A DNA stretch of 64,000 bases from Clostridiales bacterium (GTDB lineage Bacteria > Bacillota > Clostridia > Peptostreptococcales > Anaerovoracaceae), in the NCBI GenBank assembly GCA_009776955.1, contig WRMW01000008.1:1-64000 (forward strand), in the 5' to 3' direction. Under the pieces are notes generated by a model that was not told where the DNA came from, did not search any database, and was given only the letters and a program-made list of their open reading frames with translations. The position numbers and the translations under genes are program-made. Shown piece after piece: positions 34,967-44,231 of the stretch (position 1 is its first letter; every line of letters begins with the position of its first letter).

Positions 34967-36304
34967 ATGGCAGATAGAAAAATTATTATTATTGGGGCAG
35001 CGGGCAGGGATTTTCACAATTTCAACACCGTTTATCGGGACAATCCTGCGTACAAGGTGGTGGCGTTCACGGCGGCGCAGATTCCGGACATCGCAGGGCG
35101 GAAGTATCCGGCTGCGCTTGCGGGGGGGCTCTACCCCGACGGGATACCGATATACGAGCAGGGCGAGCTTGAGCGGCTTATAAAGGAGCTCGACGTGGAC
35201 GAGTGCGTGTTTGCGTATAGCGACATCCCATACACTGTGGTGATGGGCGTGGGCGCAAAGGTCAATGCGGCGGGGGCGGACTTCACGCTGCTAGGCGGCA
35301 AGGGCACGATGATAAAAAGCACGAAGCCGGTGGTCGCGGTGGGGGCAATACGAACGGGCTGCGGCAAGAGCCAGACCTCGCGGCGAATCGCAGAGGTGCT
35401 GATGGCGGCCGGTCTCAAGGTGATAGCCATTCGCCACCCGATGCCCTACGGCGATCTCGAAGCCCAGAAGGTGCAGAGGTTCGCGGCGATAGAGGACCTT
35501 GCCAAGCACGATTGCACCATCGAGGAAATGGAGGAGTACGAACCGCATATAGCGCGCGGCAATGTCATCTATGCGGGCGTGGACTACGATGCGATATTGA
35601 GGGCGGCAGAGAACGACCCAGACGGCTGCGACGTGATACTGTGGGACGGCGGCAACAATGACTTCCCATTTTACGTGCCGGACTTGATGGTGACGGTGGT
35701 GGACCCGCACAGACCGGGGCACGAGTTGCTTTACTACCCAGGAGAGACGACGCTTCGCATTGCGGACGTGGTCGTTATAAACAAGATCGACAGCGCCGAC
35801 CCTGCGGGGGTGGAGGCGGTCAGGCGAAATATAGCAAGCGTCAATCCTGGTGCGAAAGTGGTGGATGCCGCGTCAACCATAAGCGTTGACAAGCCCGAAG
35901 CGATAAAGGGCAAGCGGGTGCTTGTGGTGGAGGACGGCCCGACCCTGACGCACGGCGAAATGAAGATAGGCGCCGGCGTCGTGGCAGCCCAAAGGTTTGG
36001 GGCGGCCGAGATCGTGGACCCGCGGCCATACGCTGTGGGCAGGCTTGCGGACACATTCCGTACCTATCCCGACATAGGAATGCTGCTGCCTGCAATGGGC
36101 TATGGCAGCGAGCAGATGGCAGACCTCTCCGCCACGATAGAGCGGACGGACTGCGACTCCGTGGTCATAGCCACGCCGATAGACCTTGGGCGGGTGATAA
36201 AGATAGACAAGCCCAATACGCGTGTGGAGTATTGCCTCGATGAAATGGGGCATCCGAATATGGAGGACGTGCTAGCGGGCCTTATCGCAAAGGTCAAGAA
36301 GTAG
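34967..36304 (+). CDS. Cyclic 2,3-diphosphoglycerate synthase-like P-loop protein
   Basis: A 445-residue protein with an N-terminal Rossmann-like part (KIIIIGAAGRDFHNFN, VVAFTAAQIPDIAGRKYP), a P-loop GAIRTGCGKSQTSRRI at about 125-140 and a GTPase-like VVINKID. This set is annotated in many bacteria as cyclic 2,3-diphosphoglycerate synthase, after the methanogen enzyme that makes an archaeal thermoprotectant. Whether bacterial members make that compound is not known, so this is a family name rather than a function. GAGG with an A-rich spacer precedes the ATG. Its last 11 bases overlap the convergent thioesterase gene. Confidence 0.8.
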   Translation: MADRKIIIIGAAGRDFHNFNTVYRDNPAYKVVAFTAAQIPDIAGRKYPAALAGGLYPDGIPIYEQGELERLIKELDVDECVFAYSDIPYTVVMGVGAKVNAAGADFTLLGGKGTMIKSTKPVVAVGAIRTGCGKSQTSRRIAEVLMAAGLKVIAIRHPMPYGDLEAQKVQRFAAIEDLAKHDCTIEEMEEYEPHIARGNVIYAGVDYDAILRAAENDPDGCDVILWDGGNNDFPFYVPDLMVTVVDPHRPGHELLYYPGETTLRIADVVVINKIDSADPAGVEAVRRNIASVNPGAKVVDAASTISVDKPEAIKGKRVLVVEDGPTLTHGEMKIGAGVVAAQRFGAAEIVDPRPYAVGRLADTFRTYPDIGMLLPAMGYGSEQMADLSATIERTDCDSVVIATPIDLGRVIKIDKPNTRVEYCLDEMGHPNMEDVLAGLIAKVKK

Positions 36305-36788
36305 TAGCTGCCTCCGCTTTTTTCTTGGCGGCCTCGTGCCGCTGACGGTCAAACTCCCGTCGTGTTTTTACGTGTTCGTAAAGCTCTTTTTCACGTTTGG
36401 TCTCCGGCACATATGCGGGCACGGGCGTCGGCAGCCCGTCTTTGTCCAACGCTACGAGCGTGAAAAATGCTTCGATGGCGCGGCCTTTGGTCTGGCTGTC
36501 GCGTATGTCCTCGGTATCGACCGTGACGCGTATCTCCACTGAGGTTTTGCCGGTGTAAGCGACGGTGCCGGTGCAGGTCACGAAATTGCCGAGGTGGATC
36601 GGCTTCAAGAATTGCAATTCGTCCACACGCGCAGTCACGCAGATGTTCTTTGCGTACTTGATGGCGGTGCATCCCGCCGTGGTGTCCATAAACCGCATTA
36701 TCTCTCCGCCGTGTACGCTGCCTATCAGGTTTGCGTGATGCGGCTCCATAATCATTGTCAGTGTGACAGTCCTGTCTTTTGCGCTCAT
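36294..36788 (-). CDS. Acyl-CoA thioesterase, hotdog fold
   Basis: A 164-residue protein of the YciA/YkhA thioesterase type, with MIMEPHHANLIGSVHGGEIMRFMDTTAG at the active-site helix and ITARVDEL-like VTARVDELQFLKPIHLGNFV. The family hydrolyses acyl-CoA, usually medium to long chain. A charged Lys/Glu/Ala tail (about 135-164) follows the hotdog domain, as in many Gram-positive members. It is convergent with the cPGS-like gene. Confidence 0.9.
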   Translation of the reverse strand: MSAKDRTVTLTMIMEPHHANLIGSVHGGEIMRFMDTTAGCTAIKYAKNICVTARVDELQFLKPIHLGNFVTCTGTVAYTGKTSVEIRVTVDTEDIRDSQTKGRAIEAFFTLVALDKDGLPTPVPAYVPETKREKELYEHVKTRREFDRQRHEAAKKKAEAATTS

Positions 36789-37093
36789 TTATCGCTCCCC
36801 TCCTATTTGTCCCCTATATCATACAGGCTATCGAGAGTCCTGCCAAGAAGCATGGTGCGATAATTCTTGTAAAATTTTATAACGATAAAAACCTTGATTT
36901 TTCAAGGACTGCAATATTCTAAAAATTTTTTTGTGACAAGATTGCAATAAAAACGGGAAAATCCGGGTCTATATATATACGGGGCATACGGCACATCAGT
37001 GCCTAAGAACCGTACAAGAACTTCGAAGTTTTGTAAGTTATAGCAGCCAGTTTTATCAAAATCGTTGTAATGTAAAAAGGAAAGAATCGAGTT
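36789..37093. other. AT-rich intergenic region before the small zinc protein
   Basis: No gene is seen in about 305 bases. The region is markedly AT-rich compared with its surroundings. It holds a hairpin CCTTGA-TTTT-TCAAGG (about 36892-36907) and several A/T runs. It must contain the promoters for the divergent thioesterase and small zinc-protein genes. The long leader of the latter is unexplained. Confidence 0.4.
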
Positions 37094-37291
37094 ATGAAAA
37101 CAAATGTGGAAAACGTGGCGAATTCGAATCGCCAGATGGGGCAGGCCCATCAGAAGAAGGGGATCGCTTATCAGGTTGACGCAATGGTGAAGACGGCATG
37201 CCTGATTTGCGGGGAGCGCCTAGGGAGCTACAAGCACTACGGCAAAGACGTTTGCGCGGAGTGTGTGGATCACATACGAGTGAATTTCTAG
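37094..37291 (+). CDS. Small protein with paired CxxC motifs, predicted zinc-binding
   Basis: This 65-residue protein has an N-terminal polar half (ENVANSNRQMGQAHQKK) and a C-terminal treble-clef-like zinc knuckle, CLICGERLGSYKHYGKDVCAECVDHIR, with two CxxC pairs 15 residues apart. It may bind zinc and possibly nucleic acid or protein. I do not recognise a named family. AAAGGAAAG precedes the ATG after an AT-rich 305-base upstream region. A GC-rich hairpin follows its stop. Confidence 0.7.
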   Translation: MKTNVENVANSNRQMGQAHQKKGIAYQVDAMVKTACLICGERLGSYKHYGKDVCAECVDHIRVNF

Positions 37292-37303
37292 ACGGCGTGC
37301 GAC

Positions 37304-37328
37304 GGGGCGGAGCCTTAGGCTCCGCCCC
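37304..37328 (+). terminator. GC-rich hairpin after the small zinc-protein gene
   Basis: GGGGCGGAGCC-TTA-GGCTCCGCCCC is a perfect 11-base-pair hairpin 12 bases after the stop codon. The run after it is mixed (CGCCCTGACTTTTT), so it may be a weak terminator or an mRNA-stabilising end. Confidence 0.55.
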
Positions 37329-37491
37329 CGCCCTGACTTTTTCACGTCACCGCAATGATAAAAACCAAAAATATGAGACAAGCGTGACGAAAACTATAGC
37401 ATCGCCCGCCAATAAGCGGTACAATAGCGGATAGGAAAAGTCGTGCTGCGGATTGCGTGCGGCGATGTGTATGCTTAATTGGAGATTGTAG

Positions 37492-37923
37492 GTGAAGATC
37501 GTTCTTGCGTCAGATCACGGCGGGTATCAACTTAAAGAAAGCGTAAAGGCGGCGCTGGCAGCGCAGGGCCACGAGATAGCCGACCTTGGCACGGACAGCG
37601 AGGCGAGCGTGGACTACCCCATTTACGGCAAGGCGGCCGCAGAGTATGTGGCGTCCGGGAAGGCGGAGCGAGGCATAGTTTTTTGCGGCACGGGCATCGG
37701 CATCAGCATCGCGGCGAACAAGGTGCATGGCATCCGTTGCGCCGTGGCCATGGATGACGAGTGCGTGCGTCTTGCGTCTGCGCACAACCATGCGAACATG
37801 CTTGCGATCGGCGGCAGGTTCGTGGATGTTGAAGATGCTCTTCGTTATATTGACATTTGGCTGGCGACGCCGTGGGATGGAGGTCGGCACGACAACCGCA
37901 CGGCGATGCTGGATGATATGTGA
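37492..37923 (+). CDS. rpiB: Ribose 5-phosphate isomerase B
   Basis: A 143-residue RpiB/LacAB sugar isomerase that interconverts ribose 5-phosphate and ribulose 5-phosphate. The N-terminus MKIVLASDHGGYQLKESVK, the catalytic-loop GIVFCGTGIGISIAANKVHGIRCAV (Cys as base) and ASAHNHANMLAIGGR are family hallmarks. GTG start with GGAG upstream. It is followed by upp, a common Firmicutes pairing that links ribose phosphate with nucleotide salvage. Confidence 0.96.
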   Translation: MKIVLASDHGGYQLKESVKAALAAQGHEIADLGTDSEASVDYPIYGKAAAEYVASGKAERGIVFCGTGIGISIAANKVHGIRCAVAMDDECVRLASAHNHANMLAIGGRFVDVEDALRYIDIWLATPWDGGRHDNRTAMLDDM

Positions 37924-37977
37924 TGATGTGTAAGGTAAGGTAACGTTTAGGTAAGAGAGAGGAGCAAAAGAGAAATT

Positions 37978-38607
37978 ATGGCCAATGTATACGTATTCGA
38001 GCACCCGCTGATTCAGCACAAGACGGCGCTTATTCGCGACAAGGACACGGGGGTAAAGGATTTCCGTCAGCTTGTCCGTGAGATCTCGCTGCTGATGGGC
38101 TACGAGGTGATGCACGACCTGCCGCTTCAGGACGTCGAAATCGAGACGCCTCTGGCAAAGACGACAGTCAAGATGCTCAGCGATAGCAGCCTTGCGCTTG
38201 TGCCGATATTGCGTGCGGGGCTCGGCATGGTCGACGGGTTCCTCGATCTTGTGCCGACGGCGCGTGTCGGGTTTGTCGGCATTTACCGCGACCCGGATTC
38301 GCACGAGCCTGTAGAATATTATTGCAAGCTACCTGACGATTTGGAGAAGCGTCAAGTGATAGTGCTCGACCCGATGCTTGCGACGGGCGGCAGCGCGGCG
38401 GCGACGGTGGACTTTATCAAGAAGCGCGGCGGCAAGCGCATCGCGTTCGTCTGCTTGATAGCGGCGCCCGAGGGCATCGAGGTGCTTAGCGAAGCGCACC
38501 CCGACGTGCCTATCTATGTCGCGGCGAAGGACAGCCACCTAAACGAGCACGCTTACATCGTGCCGGGGCTCGGCGATGCAGGCGACAGGCTGTATAGCTT
38601 GAAATAA
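37978..38607 (+). CDS. upp: Uracil phosphoribosyltransferase
   Basis: A 209-residue salvage enzyme that joins uracil and PRPP to UMP. The N-terminus [42 protein letters not shown], the PRPP-binding [22 protein letters not shown] and the C-terminal uracil-binding [14 protein letters not shown] are all present. Length is normal. It lies 54 bases after rpiB and 41 bases before tyrS on the same strand. GAGAGGAG precedes the ATG. Confidence 0.97.
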   Translation: MANVYVFEHPLIQHKTALIRDKDTGVKDFRQLVREISLLMGYEVMHDLPLQDVEIETPLAKTTVKMLSDSSLALVPILRAGLGMVDGFLDLVPTARVGFVGIYRDPDSHEPVEYYCKLPDDLEKRQVIVLDPMLATGGSAAATVDFIKKRGGKRIAFVCLIAAPEGIEVLSEAHPDVPIYVAAKDSHLNEHAYIVPGLGDAGDRLYSLK

Positions 38608-38648
38608 TTGAGAAGTAATCGTGAAATAATTGTCAAATAAGGGAAATT

Positions 38649-39935
38649 ATGCCGAACAATGTAAATGTATATGATGTGATGGTCGAGCGCGGATTTATCC
38701 GCCAGACGACCCACGAGGACGAAATACGAAAGCTGCTTGGCGAGGAGTCGGTGACGTTCTACGTCGGCTTCGACCCGACGGCGGACTCTTTGCACGTCGG
38801 CCACTTCATTCAGGTGATAATAATGATGTGGATGCAGAAGTACGGCCACACGCCCATAGTGCTTGTGGGCGGCGGAACCACGATGATAGGTGACCCGTCC
38901 GGCCGCACGGATATGCGAAACATGATGACGCGCGAGACGATAATGGAGAACGGCAGGCGCTTTGTGCAGCTGTTTGAGCGGTTTCTCGAATTTGGCGAGA
39001 TCGATCCTGACGGGCGGCCTGCTGAGCCGGGCAAGGCAATCCTTGTGAACAATGCCGACTGGCTGCTCGACCTCAATTATATAGACTTTATACGCGACAT
39101 AGGCCGGCATTTCTCGGTGAACAATATGCTTCGTGCGGAGTGCTTCAAGTCACGTATGGAGAAGGGGCTTTCGTTCCTTGAGTTCAATTATATGCTGATG
39201 CAGAGCTATGACTTCCTCGAACTGTACAAGCGCCATGGGTGCAAGATGCAGTTCGGCGGCGACGATCAATGGTCTAATATCATAAGCGGCGTGGACCTCG
39301 TGCGTAGGGAATTGAGCGAGCAGGCGTATGGGATGACCTTTGCCCTGCTTACGACGAGCGAGGGCAAGAAGATGGGCAAGACGCAGGCCGGGGCGTTATG
39401 GCTCGACGCGTCCAAGGTAAGCCCGTATGAATTTTATCAATACTGGCGAAACGTGGAGGACGCCGACGTCCGCACCTGCCTGTCGATGCTGACTTTCTTG
39501 CCGATGGACGAGGTGGAGCGTCTGGCGTCGCTCAAGGATGCGGAGATAAACACCGCCAAAGAGGTGCTTGCCTTCGAGGTGACCAAGCTCGTGCATGGCG
39601 AGGATGAAGCGCTGAAGGCGCAGGATGCGGCGCGGGCGCTGTTTGGCGCGGCCGGCGGTTCGGGAGAGGGCGGCGATATGGAGAACGTGCCGACCACGGA
39701 GATCGAGCGCGCGCGGTTTTCCGGCGAAGGCGTAGGGCTTGTGAACCTGATGCGCGAGGTCGGGCTGATTTCGAGCAATAGCGAGGGCTTTCGCGCCATA
39801 GGGCAGGGCGGCGTTTTCCTCGGCAATGACAAGGTGCAAGACGCGAAAATGGCCGTTAAGGAAAAGGATTTTACGGACGGCGCCCTTATTGTCAGGAAGG
39901 GCAAGAAGGCGTACCATAGGGTGGTGTTGGTGTAG
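38649..39935 (+). CDS. tyrS: Tyrosyl-tRNA synthetase
   Basis: A 428-residue class I synthetase. It has the TyrRS N-terminus [19 protein letters not shown] (HIGH-type HVGH), QPxD-type tyrosine pocket ([30 protein letters not shown]), the KMSKS-type GKKMGKT, and a C-terminal S4 RNA-binding domain ([22 protein letters not shown]). It charges tRNA-Tyr. No T-box leader is visible upstream. The SRP RNA follows directly. Confidence 0.97.
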   Translation: MPNNVNVYDVMVERGFIRQTTHEDEIRKLLGEESVTFYVGFDPTADSLHVGHFIQVIIMMWMQKYGHTPIVLVGGGTTMIGDPSGRTDMRNMMTRETIMENGRRFVQLFERFLEFGEIDPDGRPAEPGKAILVNNADWLLDLNYIDFIRDIGRHFSVNNMLRAECFKSRMEKGLSFLEFNYMLMQSYDFLELYKRHGCKMQFGGDDQWSNIISGVDLVRRELSEQAYGMTFALLTTSEGKKMGKTQAGALWLDASKVSPYEFYQYWRNVEDADVRTCLSMLTFLPMDEVERLASLKDAEINTAKEVLAFEVTKLVHGEDEALKAQDAARALFGAAGGSGEGGDMENVPTTEIERARFSGEGVGLVNLMREVGLISSNSEGFRAIGQGGVFLGNDKVQDAKMAVKEKDFTDGALIVRKGKKAYHRVVLV

Positions 39936-39974
39936 AGAAGTGCAGTGTTTGGCCGGCCTGAGGGCGGCCTTTCG

Positions 39975-40081
39975 GGCAGGGCCGGGCCCTGCGCAATGGA
40001 GATCTGTGAACCTCGTCAGGCCCGGAAGGGAGCAGCGATAAGCGGAGTCCTCCATGTGCCGCAGGCTCACCCGGTCCTGCC
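39975..40081 (+). ncRNA. ffs: Bacterial small signal recognition particle RNA (4.5S-type)
   Basis: The RNA contains the invariant SRP domain IV core, GTCAGGCCCGGAAGGGAGCAGC, with the GGAA tetraloop and the flanking internal loops. GGCAGGGCCGGG at the 5' end pairs with CCCGGTCCTGCC at the 3' end to close the rod. Length (about 107) fits the small bacterial class that lacks the Alu domain. It precedes dnaX-ybaB-recR, the usual neighbourhood. Confidence 0.93.
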
Positions 40082-40117
40082 GGGAAGACCGCACGAGTAA
40101 ATATGAGTTGAGGGAAG

Positions 40118-41215
40118 ATGAACGAGAAGGGTTACGAGGCGATTTATAGGCGGTTTCGGCCGCAGACATTCGGCAAGGTGCTTGGGCAGGCGCATATCGT
40201 GCGTGTGCTTGAGCGGCAGATCGCAATGGACGAGACCCTGCACGCATATATGTTTGCAGGGACGCGAGGGACGGGCAAGACGACAATGGCACGGCTTTTG
40301 GCAAAGGGCGTCAACTGCCTTGCGGACGAGGGGAGGCCGTGCGGCGTATGCGAGAATTGCGAGTCCATCCGCAATGGCACATTTATAGACGTAATAGAGA
40401 TTGATGCGGCCTCGAACAATGGGGTCGCGGATGTGCGCGAGCTCGTCAGCTCCGTTGTGTATCCGCCGACGGCAGGGCGGAAGCGGGTGTATATCATCGA
40501 TGAGGCGCATATGCTTTCGACGGCGGCGAACAATGCGTTCCTCAAGACTTTGGAGGAGCCGCCGGAGAATACCATCTTTGTGCTTGCGACCACGGAGCCG
40601 GGCAAAATGCTTGCGACCATACGTTCGCGTTGCCTTATGTTTGAGTTCAAACGCGTGCCGGCGGCGGTCATCGCAGACGGCATGAAGGATATTTTAGGCG
40701 AGATAGGAATGGAAGCGGACGACGATGCGCTTATGCTTATCGCCGGGTGCGGGGATGGGAGCGTGCGCGATGCGCTTTCGATACTTGAGCAATGCGTGTC
40801 GCTCGGCAAGGACAAGTTCGGGCGGGGCGATGTGCTTGACGCCATAGGCGGAGCAGGTGATGAGGCTATCTCGGTTTTGGCGGGCTCGGTGTTTTCCGGC
40901 GATGCGGCCGGGGCGCTTGTGAAGTTCAACGAGGTGCTGACGGCGGGCAAGGACGTACGGCGGGTCATAGAGGAATGGATCGACTATCTGCGTAGTGCGC
41001 TGCTGATAAAGTATCTTGACAAGCCGGAGGCCGTGCTTGGGCGGTCGCTTGAGAGCATCGCGGAGATAAGGGAGCGGACGGCGGCGGTGGACGAGAAGGT
41101 CTTGGCGTCGCATATACTAAGGCTGTCGAAGGTTTATAACGAGAGCAGATGGTCGGCACGGCCAGGGATATTGGCCGAAATGATGATAATTGAGCTAAGC
41201 GAAAGTAAGGAGTAA
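40118..41215 (+). CDS. dnaX: DNA polymerase III gamma/tau subunit, short form
   Basis: The 365-residue clamp-loader ATPase has RRFRPQTFGKVLGQAH, Walker A GTRGTGKTTMARLL, the zinc-binding four-Cys cluster CLADEGRPCGVCENC, Walker B VYIIDEAHML, and TTEPGKMLATIRSRC with the arginine finger. It ends just after the AAA+ collar domain. Most Firmicutes DnaX are 500-600 residues, with tau domains that bind DnaB and the polymerase. Here those are absent, so only a gamma-like subunit is made. A separate tau-like protein is not seen in the window. GAGGGAAG precedes the ATG. Confidence 0.95.
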   Translation: MNEKGYEAIYRRFRPQTFGKVLGQAHIVRVLERQIAMDETLHAYMFAGTRGTGKTTMARLLAKGVNCLADEGRPCGVCENCESIRNGTFIDVIEIDAASNNGVADVRELVSSVVYPPTAGRKRVYIIDEAHMLSTAANNAFLKTLEEPPENTIFVLATTEPGKMLATIRSRCLMFEFKRVPAAVIADGMKDILGEIGMEADDDALMLIAGCGDGSVRDALSILEQCVSLGKDKFGRGDVLDAIGGAGDEAISVLAGSVFSGDAAGALVKFNEVLTAGKDVRRVIEEWIDYLRSALLIKYLDKPEAVLGRSLESIAEIRERTAAVDEKVLASHILRLSKVYNESRWSARPGILAEMMIIELSESKE

Positions 41216-41217
41216 TT

Positions 41218-41604
41218 ATGGGCAAGGGTATGAAAGCAGGCAAGAAAAGGTCTGGGGGCGGTGCGCCAGGAGGGTTCAAGGCGGGCGGCGGTGGCGGGCA
41301 GGCCGCTCAAATGAAGCAGCTTCAGGCGATGCAGGCCGAAATGGAGCGTATGCAGGAGGAGCTTGACGCCAAGGAAGTCGAAACGACTGCCGGCGGCGGC
41401 GCCGTTGCTGTTCGCGTCAACGGGAAAAAGGAGCTCGTGTCCATCAAAATCGACCCCGACGTGATGGACAAGGACGATCCCGAAATGCTTGAGGACTTGA
41501 TTCTTGTCGCTGTCAATGAGGCCCTGCGGCAGATCGAGGAAATGAGCCAGGCGGGAATGAGCAAGTTGACCGGCGGGCTAGGCCTGCCAGAGGGGTTATT
41601 GTAA
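41218..41604 (+). CDS. ybaB: YbaB/EbfC-family nucleoid-associated protein
   Basis: A 128-residue DNA-binding protein with the family core [42 protein letters not shown] and a C-terminal [23 protein letters not shown]. The N-terminus carries an extra basic, Gly-rich extension ([20 protein letters not shown]) of about 35 residues, longer than the common form. It sits between dnaX (two-base gap) and recR (four-base gap), the conserved order in bacteria. Confidence 0.95.
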   Translation: MGKGMKAGKKRSGGGAPGGFKAGGGGGQAAQMKQLQAMQAEMERMQEELDAKEVETTAGGGAVAVRVNGKKELVSIKIDPDVMDKDDPEMLEDLILVAVNEALRQIEEMSQAGMSKLTGGLGLPEGLL

Positions 41605-41608
41605 AGCC

Positions 41609-42211
41609 GTGCAGAACTACCCCGCGCCGCTTGCGAAATTGATAAATGAGCTTGCGAAGCTGCCAGGCGTCGGCGGCAAGACGGCGCAGCGGCTCGCTTT
41701 CCATATACTAGCCATGCCCGAAAGCGACGCACTTGGGATTGCCGAGGCGATTGCCGTGGCAAAGCGTGAGCTCGTCTGCTGCTCGGAATGCGGCAATCTG
41801 ACGGACATAGAGCCTTGCCATATATGCGAGGACGCAGGGCGCGACCGCTCCACTTATTGCGTTGTCGAGTCGCCGCGCGATGTTGTTGTTATTGAGCGAA
41901 TGAGGGAGTACAAGGGGCTGTACCATATCCTGAACGGCGTCATCGCGCCGATGTCGGGCGTGGGGCCGGAGGACATAAACCTCGAAAGCCTTATCGTGCG
42001 GCTCACCAAGAACGACGAGGCAAAAGAGGTCATTATCGCGACCAACCCCAATATCGAGGGCGAGGCGACGGCCATGTATATCGCCCGACTTATCAAGCCT
42101 GCGGGCATCAAGGTCACGCGAATCGCCCACGGCGTCCCCATTGGCGGCGACCTGGAATACACGGACGATGTTACGCTCGCAAAGGCGATAGAGGGCCGGC
42201 GGGAACTTTAG
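41609..42211 (+). CDS. recR: Recombination mediator RecR
   Basis: A 200-residue recombination protein that, with RecO, loads RecA on single-stranded DNA. It has an N-terminal helix-hairpin-helix ([17 protein letters not shown]), the zinc finger [16 protein letters not shown], and a Toprim domain starting [16 protein letters not shown] with GVGPEDI and [21 protein letters not shown] start ([11 protein letters not shown]). The last gene of the dnaX-ybaB-recR block. Confidence 0.97.
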   Translation: MQNYPAPLAKLINELAKLPGVGGKTAQRLAFHILAMPESDALGIAEAIAVAKRELVCCSECGNLTDIEPCHICEDAGRDRSTYCVVESPRDVVVIERMREYKGLYHILNGVIAPMSGVGPEDINLESLIVRLTKNDEAKEVIIATNPNIEGEATAMYIARLIKPAGIKVTRIAHGVPIGGDLEYTDDVTLAKAIEGRREL

Positions 42212-42244
42212 CGGGAGAATTAAGGGAAAGGACGGACATTAGCA

Positions 42245-42796
42245 ATGGACAAAAAAACGATTGGCATTATTGTGGGGAGTTTGCGGCGCGATTCTTATAA
42301 CAAAAAGGTCGCAGAGTGCCTGGCGGAATTATTGAAGGAGCGTTTTGAGACAAGGATGCTGGACATCGCCTCCCTCGCGCTGTACAACGAGGATCTGGAC
42401 AACGACGCAAAGATGCCGCAGGAGTGGCGGAGTTTTCGTCAGGACGTGAAGGCGGTGGATGCGGTGCTGTTCGTCACGCCTGAGTACAATCGGTCTGTGC
42501 CGGCGGCGCTCAAGAACGCGCTTGACGTGGCCTCGCGGCCTATGACCGAGAACGCATGGAAAGGCAAGCCTGGGGCGGCGGTGAGCGTGACACAGGGGAA
42601 GATCGGCGGGTTCGGCGCGAATCACCATTTGCGTCAGGCGGCGGTCTGTCTGAACATTCATATGATGGCGCAGCCAGAGGCGTATATCGGCGGCATCGCG
42701 GAAATGATTGGCGAGAACGGCGTCCCCAGTGAGGAGTTTATGGGATTTCTGAAAAAATTCGCCAGTGCGTTCGCGAATTGGATTGACAAAAATTGA
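42245..42796 (+). CDS. NADPH-dependent FMN reductase-family protein
   Basis: A 183-residue flavodoxin-like protein. GIIVGSLRRDSYNKKVAECL is the FMN phosphate-binding start and VLFVTPEYNRSVPAALKNALD the dimer and flavin-ring motif of the azoreductase/ArsH-like family. It would reduce FMN or quinones with NAD(P)H. It has a weak ribosome binding site (AAGGA). It ends about 80 bases before the second cobalamin riboswitch and is probably not part of that operon. Confidence 0.92.
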   Translation: MDKKTIGIIVGSLRRDSYNKKVAECLAELLKERFETRMLDIASLALYNEDLDNDAKMPQEWRSFRQDVKAVDAVLFVTPEYNRSVPAALKNALDVASRPMTENAWKGKPGAAVSVTQGKIGGFGANHHLRQAAVCLNIHMMAQPEAYIGGIAEMIGENGVPSEEFMGFLKKFASAFANWIDKN

Positions 42797-42864
42797 TTTG
42801 GGCGAAAAATTGCCATGCAAGTGTGGTAGAATGTCCGCATAATTGAAAAGCGTTTGTGTTTCGG

Positions 42865-43101
42865 CTGATGCGCCTTGGAGGTAGGGTGCGGGAAGCCGGC
42901 GAAAAGGGAAGCGGGTGTGAATCCCGCACGGTACCGCCGCTGTAAACGGGGAGCGAGAGCCGACTCCTGTTATGCCGACAAGAATTGTGCAGTATTTTGT
43001 TGGCGGAGCAATGCGACAGGTGGGGCAACCACTGGCAGAAATGTTGGGAAGGTTGGCTCAAAGCTAAGAACCGTGAGTCAGAAGACCTGCATAAGCGCGC
43101 A
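42865..43101 (+). promoter_or_regulatory. Cobalamin riboswitch (B12-element), btu/cob operon
   Basis: Conserved aptamer blocks are clear: GGGAAGCGGGTGTGAATCCC, GTACCGCCGCTGTAA, AACCACTGG with GGGAAGG, and the B12 box GTGAGTCAGAAGACCTGC. TGCGC (42869-42873) and GCGCA (43097-43101) can close P1. It precedes an intrinsic terminator and then btuF, and should repress the cobalamin uptake and assembly operon when adenosylcobalamin is plentiful. It differs clearly in sequence from the riboswitch at 10496. Confidence 0.93.
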
Positions 43102-43159
43102 CTGCGAGCCGCCCACGGTTATGGGCGTTGTTTGGGGCGAATTTGAGAAAAGCAGAGAA

Positions 43160-43182
43160 AGCGGTCTGATGGGCCGCTTTTT
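43160..43182 (+). terminator. Terminator of the second cobalamin riboswitch
   Basis: AGCGGTC and GGCCGCT form a seven-base stem around TGATG, followed by TTTT. It lies between the aptamer and btuF, as expected for the expression platform. Confidence 0.78.
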
Positions 43183-43223
43183 GCGTGGCTTCGATATGGG
43201 CGCTTCGGACGGGAAGGAGAGTA

Positions 43224-44231
43224 ATGAAGAATAGGTTTGCAAAGGTAATGATGGCGTTGGCGATGGCTGCGGTTTTGGCGCTTGGGGCGTTCGGGCTTGC
43301 GGGGTGTTCGGGGGGTGGCGCGGTAGAGCCTGTGACTACGCCCGTGCCGATATCGGCGCCCGTCGAGGATATGGGCGATGATGTTGGCGATGGGCTTGTG
43401 GTGGTGGACATGATAGGTCGAGAGGTGCGACTTTCCGGGCTGGCGGAGCGGGTTGTGGCGTTGATGCCCGCCGATGTCGAGACGCTTTACGCCATAGGCG
43501 CGGGCGATGTGCTTGTGGGCAGGGGCGAGTATTGCAATTACCCGCTTGAAGCCTTGGAAGTCCAGTCGGTGCAGTCGGGATTTGAGACGAACACCGAGCA
43601 GATAATCGCGCTTGAGCCGGACTTGCTGCTGATGACGAAGTTGGCGCAGGACGAAGGCCAGATACAGCAGTTTGAGGCGGCGGGCATAGAGGTCTTTGTG
43701 ACGGACGCGCAGGATATCGAGGGGGTCTATATGGCGATAGGCCTTATCGGGCAGCTTGTCGGCAAGGAAGCGGAAGCCGAGGCCGTCGTGGGCGATATGA
43801 GGGGCGTGCTCACGGACTTGGGCGCACGATCCGCAGCAGCAGTAGAGGCGGCGGGCGGCGAGCCGGGCACTATATATTTTGAAGTCTCGCCGCTTGAGTT
43901 CGGGCTTTGGACGGCGGGCGCCGGCACATTTATGAATGAGGTTGCGGAGCTTTTGCACCTCAGAAATATTTTTTCCGACGTGTATGACTGGGCGGAGATA
44001 TCGGAGGAGCAGGTGATTGAGCGTGACCCCGATTATATACTTACCGTGGGGATGTATTTCGGGGACGGCCCGACGCCGATAGAGAGCATTCTTTCCAGGC
44101 AGGGCTGGGAGAATATCGCCGCCATAAGAAACGAGGCGATCCTGAACCTGACCGAGGACGAGCTTTCGAGGCCGGGGCCGAGGCTGGCGCTCGGGGCGCA
44201 GATGCTTTATGAGTTTGTGTATGGTGGATGA
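43224..44231 (+). CDS. btuF: Cobalamin ABC transporter substrate-binding lipoprotein
   Basis: The 335-residue lipoprotein has the signal ALAMAAVLALGAFGLAGC (lipobox LAGC), then an acidic spacer and a class III periplasmic-binding-protein fold with VVDMIGREVRLSGLAERVVALMP and NLTEDELSRPGPRLALGAQ. Similarity is to the BtuF/FecB group that binds vitamin B12 or siderophores. The upstream riboswitch and downstream cob genes decide for cobalamin or corrinoids. Start at MKNRFAKV, with GGAGAG just upstream, not at the earlier track ATG. First gene of the btu/cob operon. Confidence 0.92.
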   Translation: MKNRFAKVMMALAMAAVLALGAFGLAGCSGGGAVEPVTTPVPISAPVEDMGDDVGDGLVVVDMIGREVRLSGLAERVVALMPADVETLYAIGAGDVLVGRGEYCNYPLEALEVQSVQSGFETNTEQIIALEPDLLLMTKLAQDEGQIQQFEAAGIEVFVTDAQDIEGVYMAIGLIGQLVGKEAEAEAVVGDMRGVLTDLGARSAAAVEAAGGEPGTIYFEVSPLEFGLWTAGAGTFMNEVAELLHLRNIFSDVYDWAEISEEQVIERDPDYILTVGMYFGDGPTPIESILSRQGWENIAAIRNEAILNLTEDELSRPGPRLALGAQMLYEFVYGG

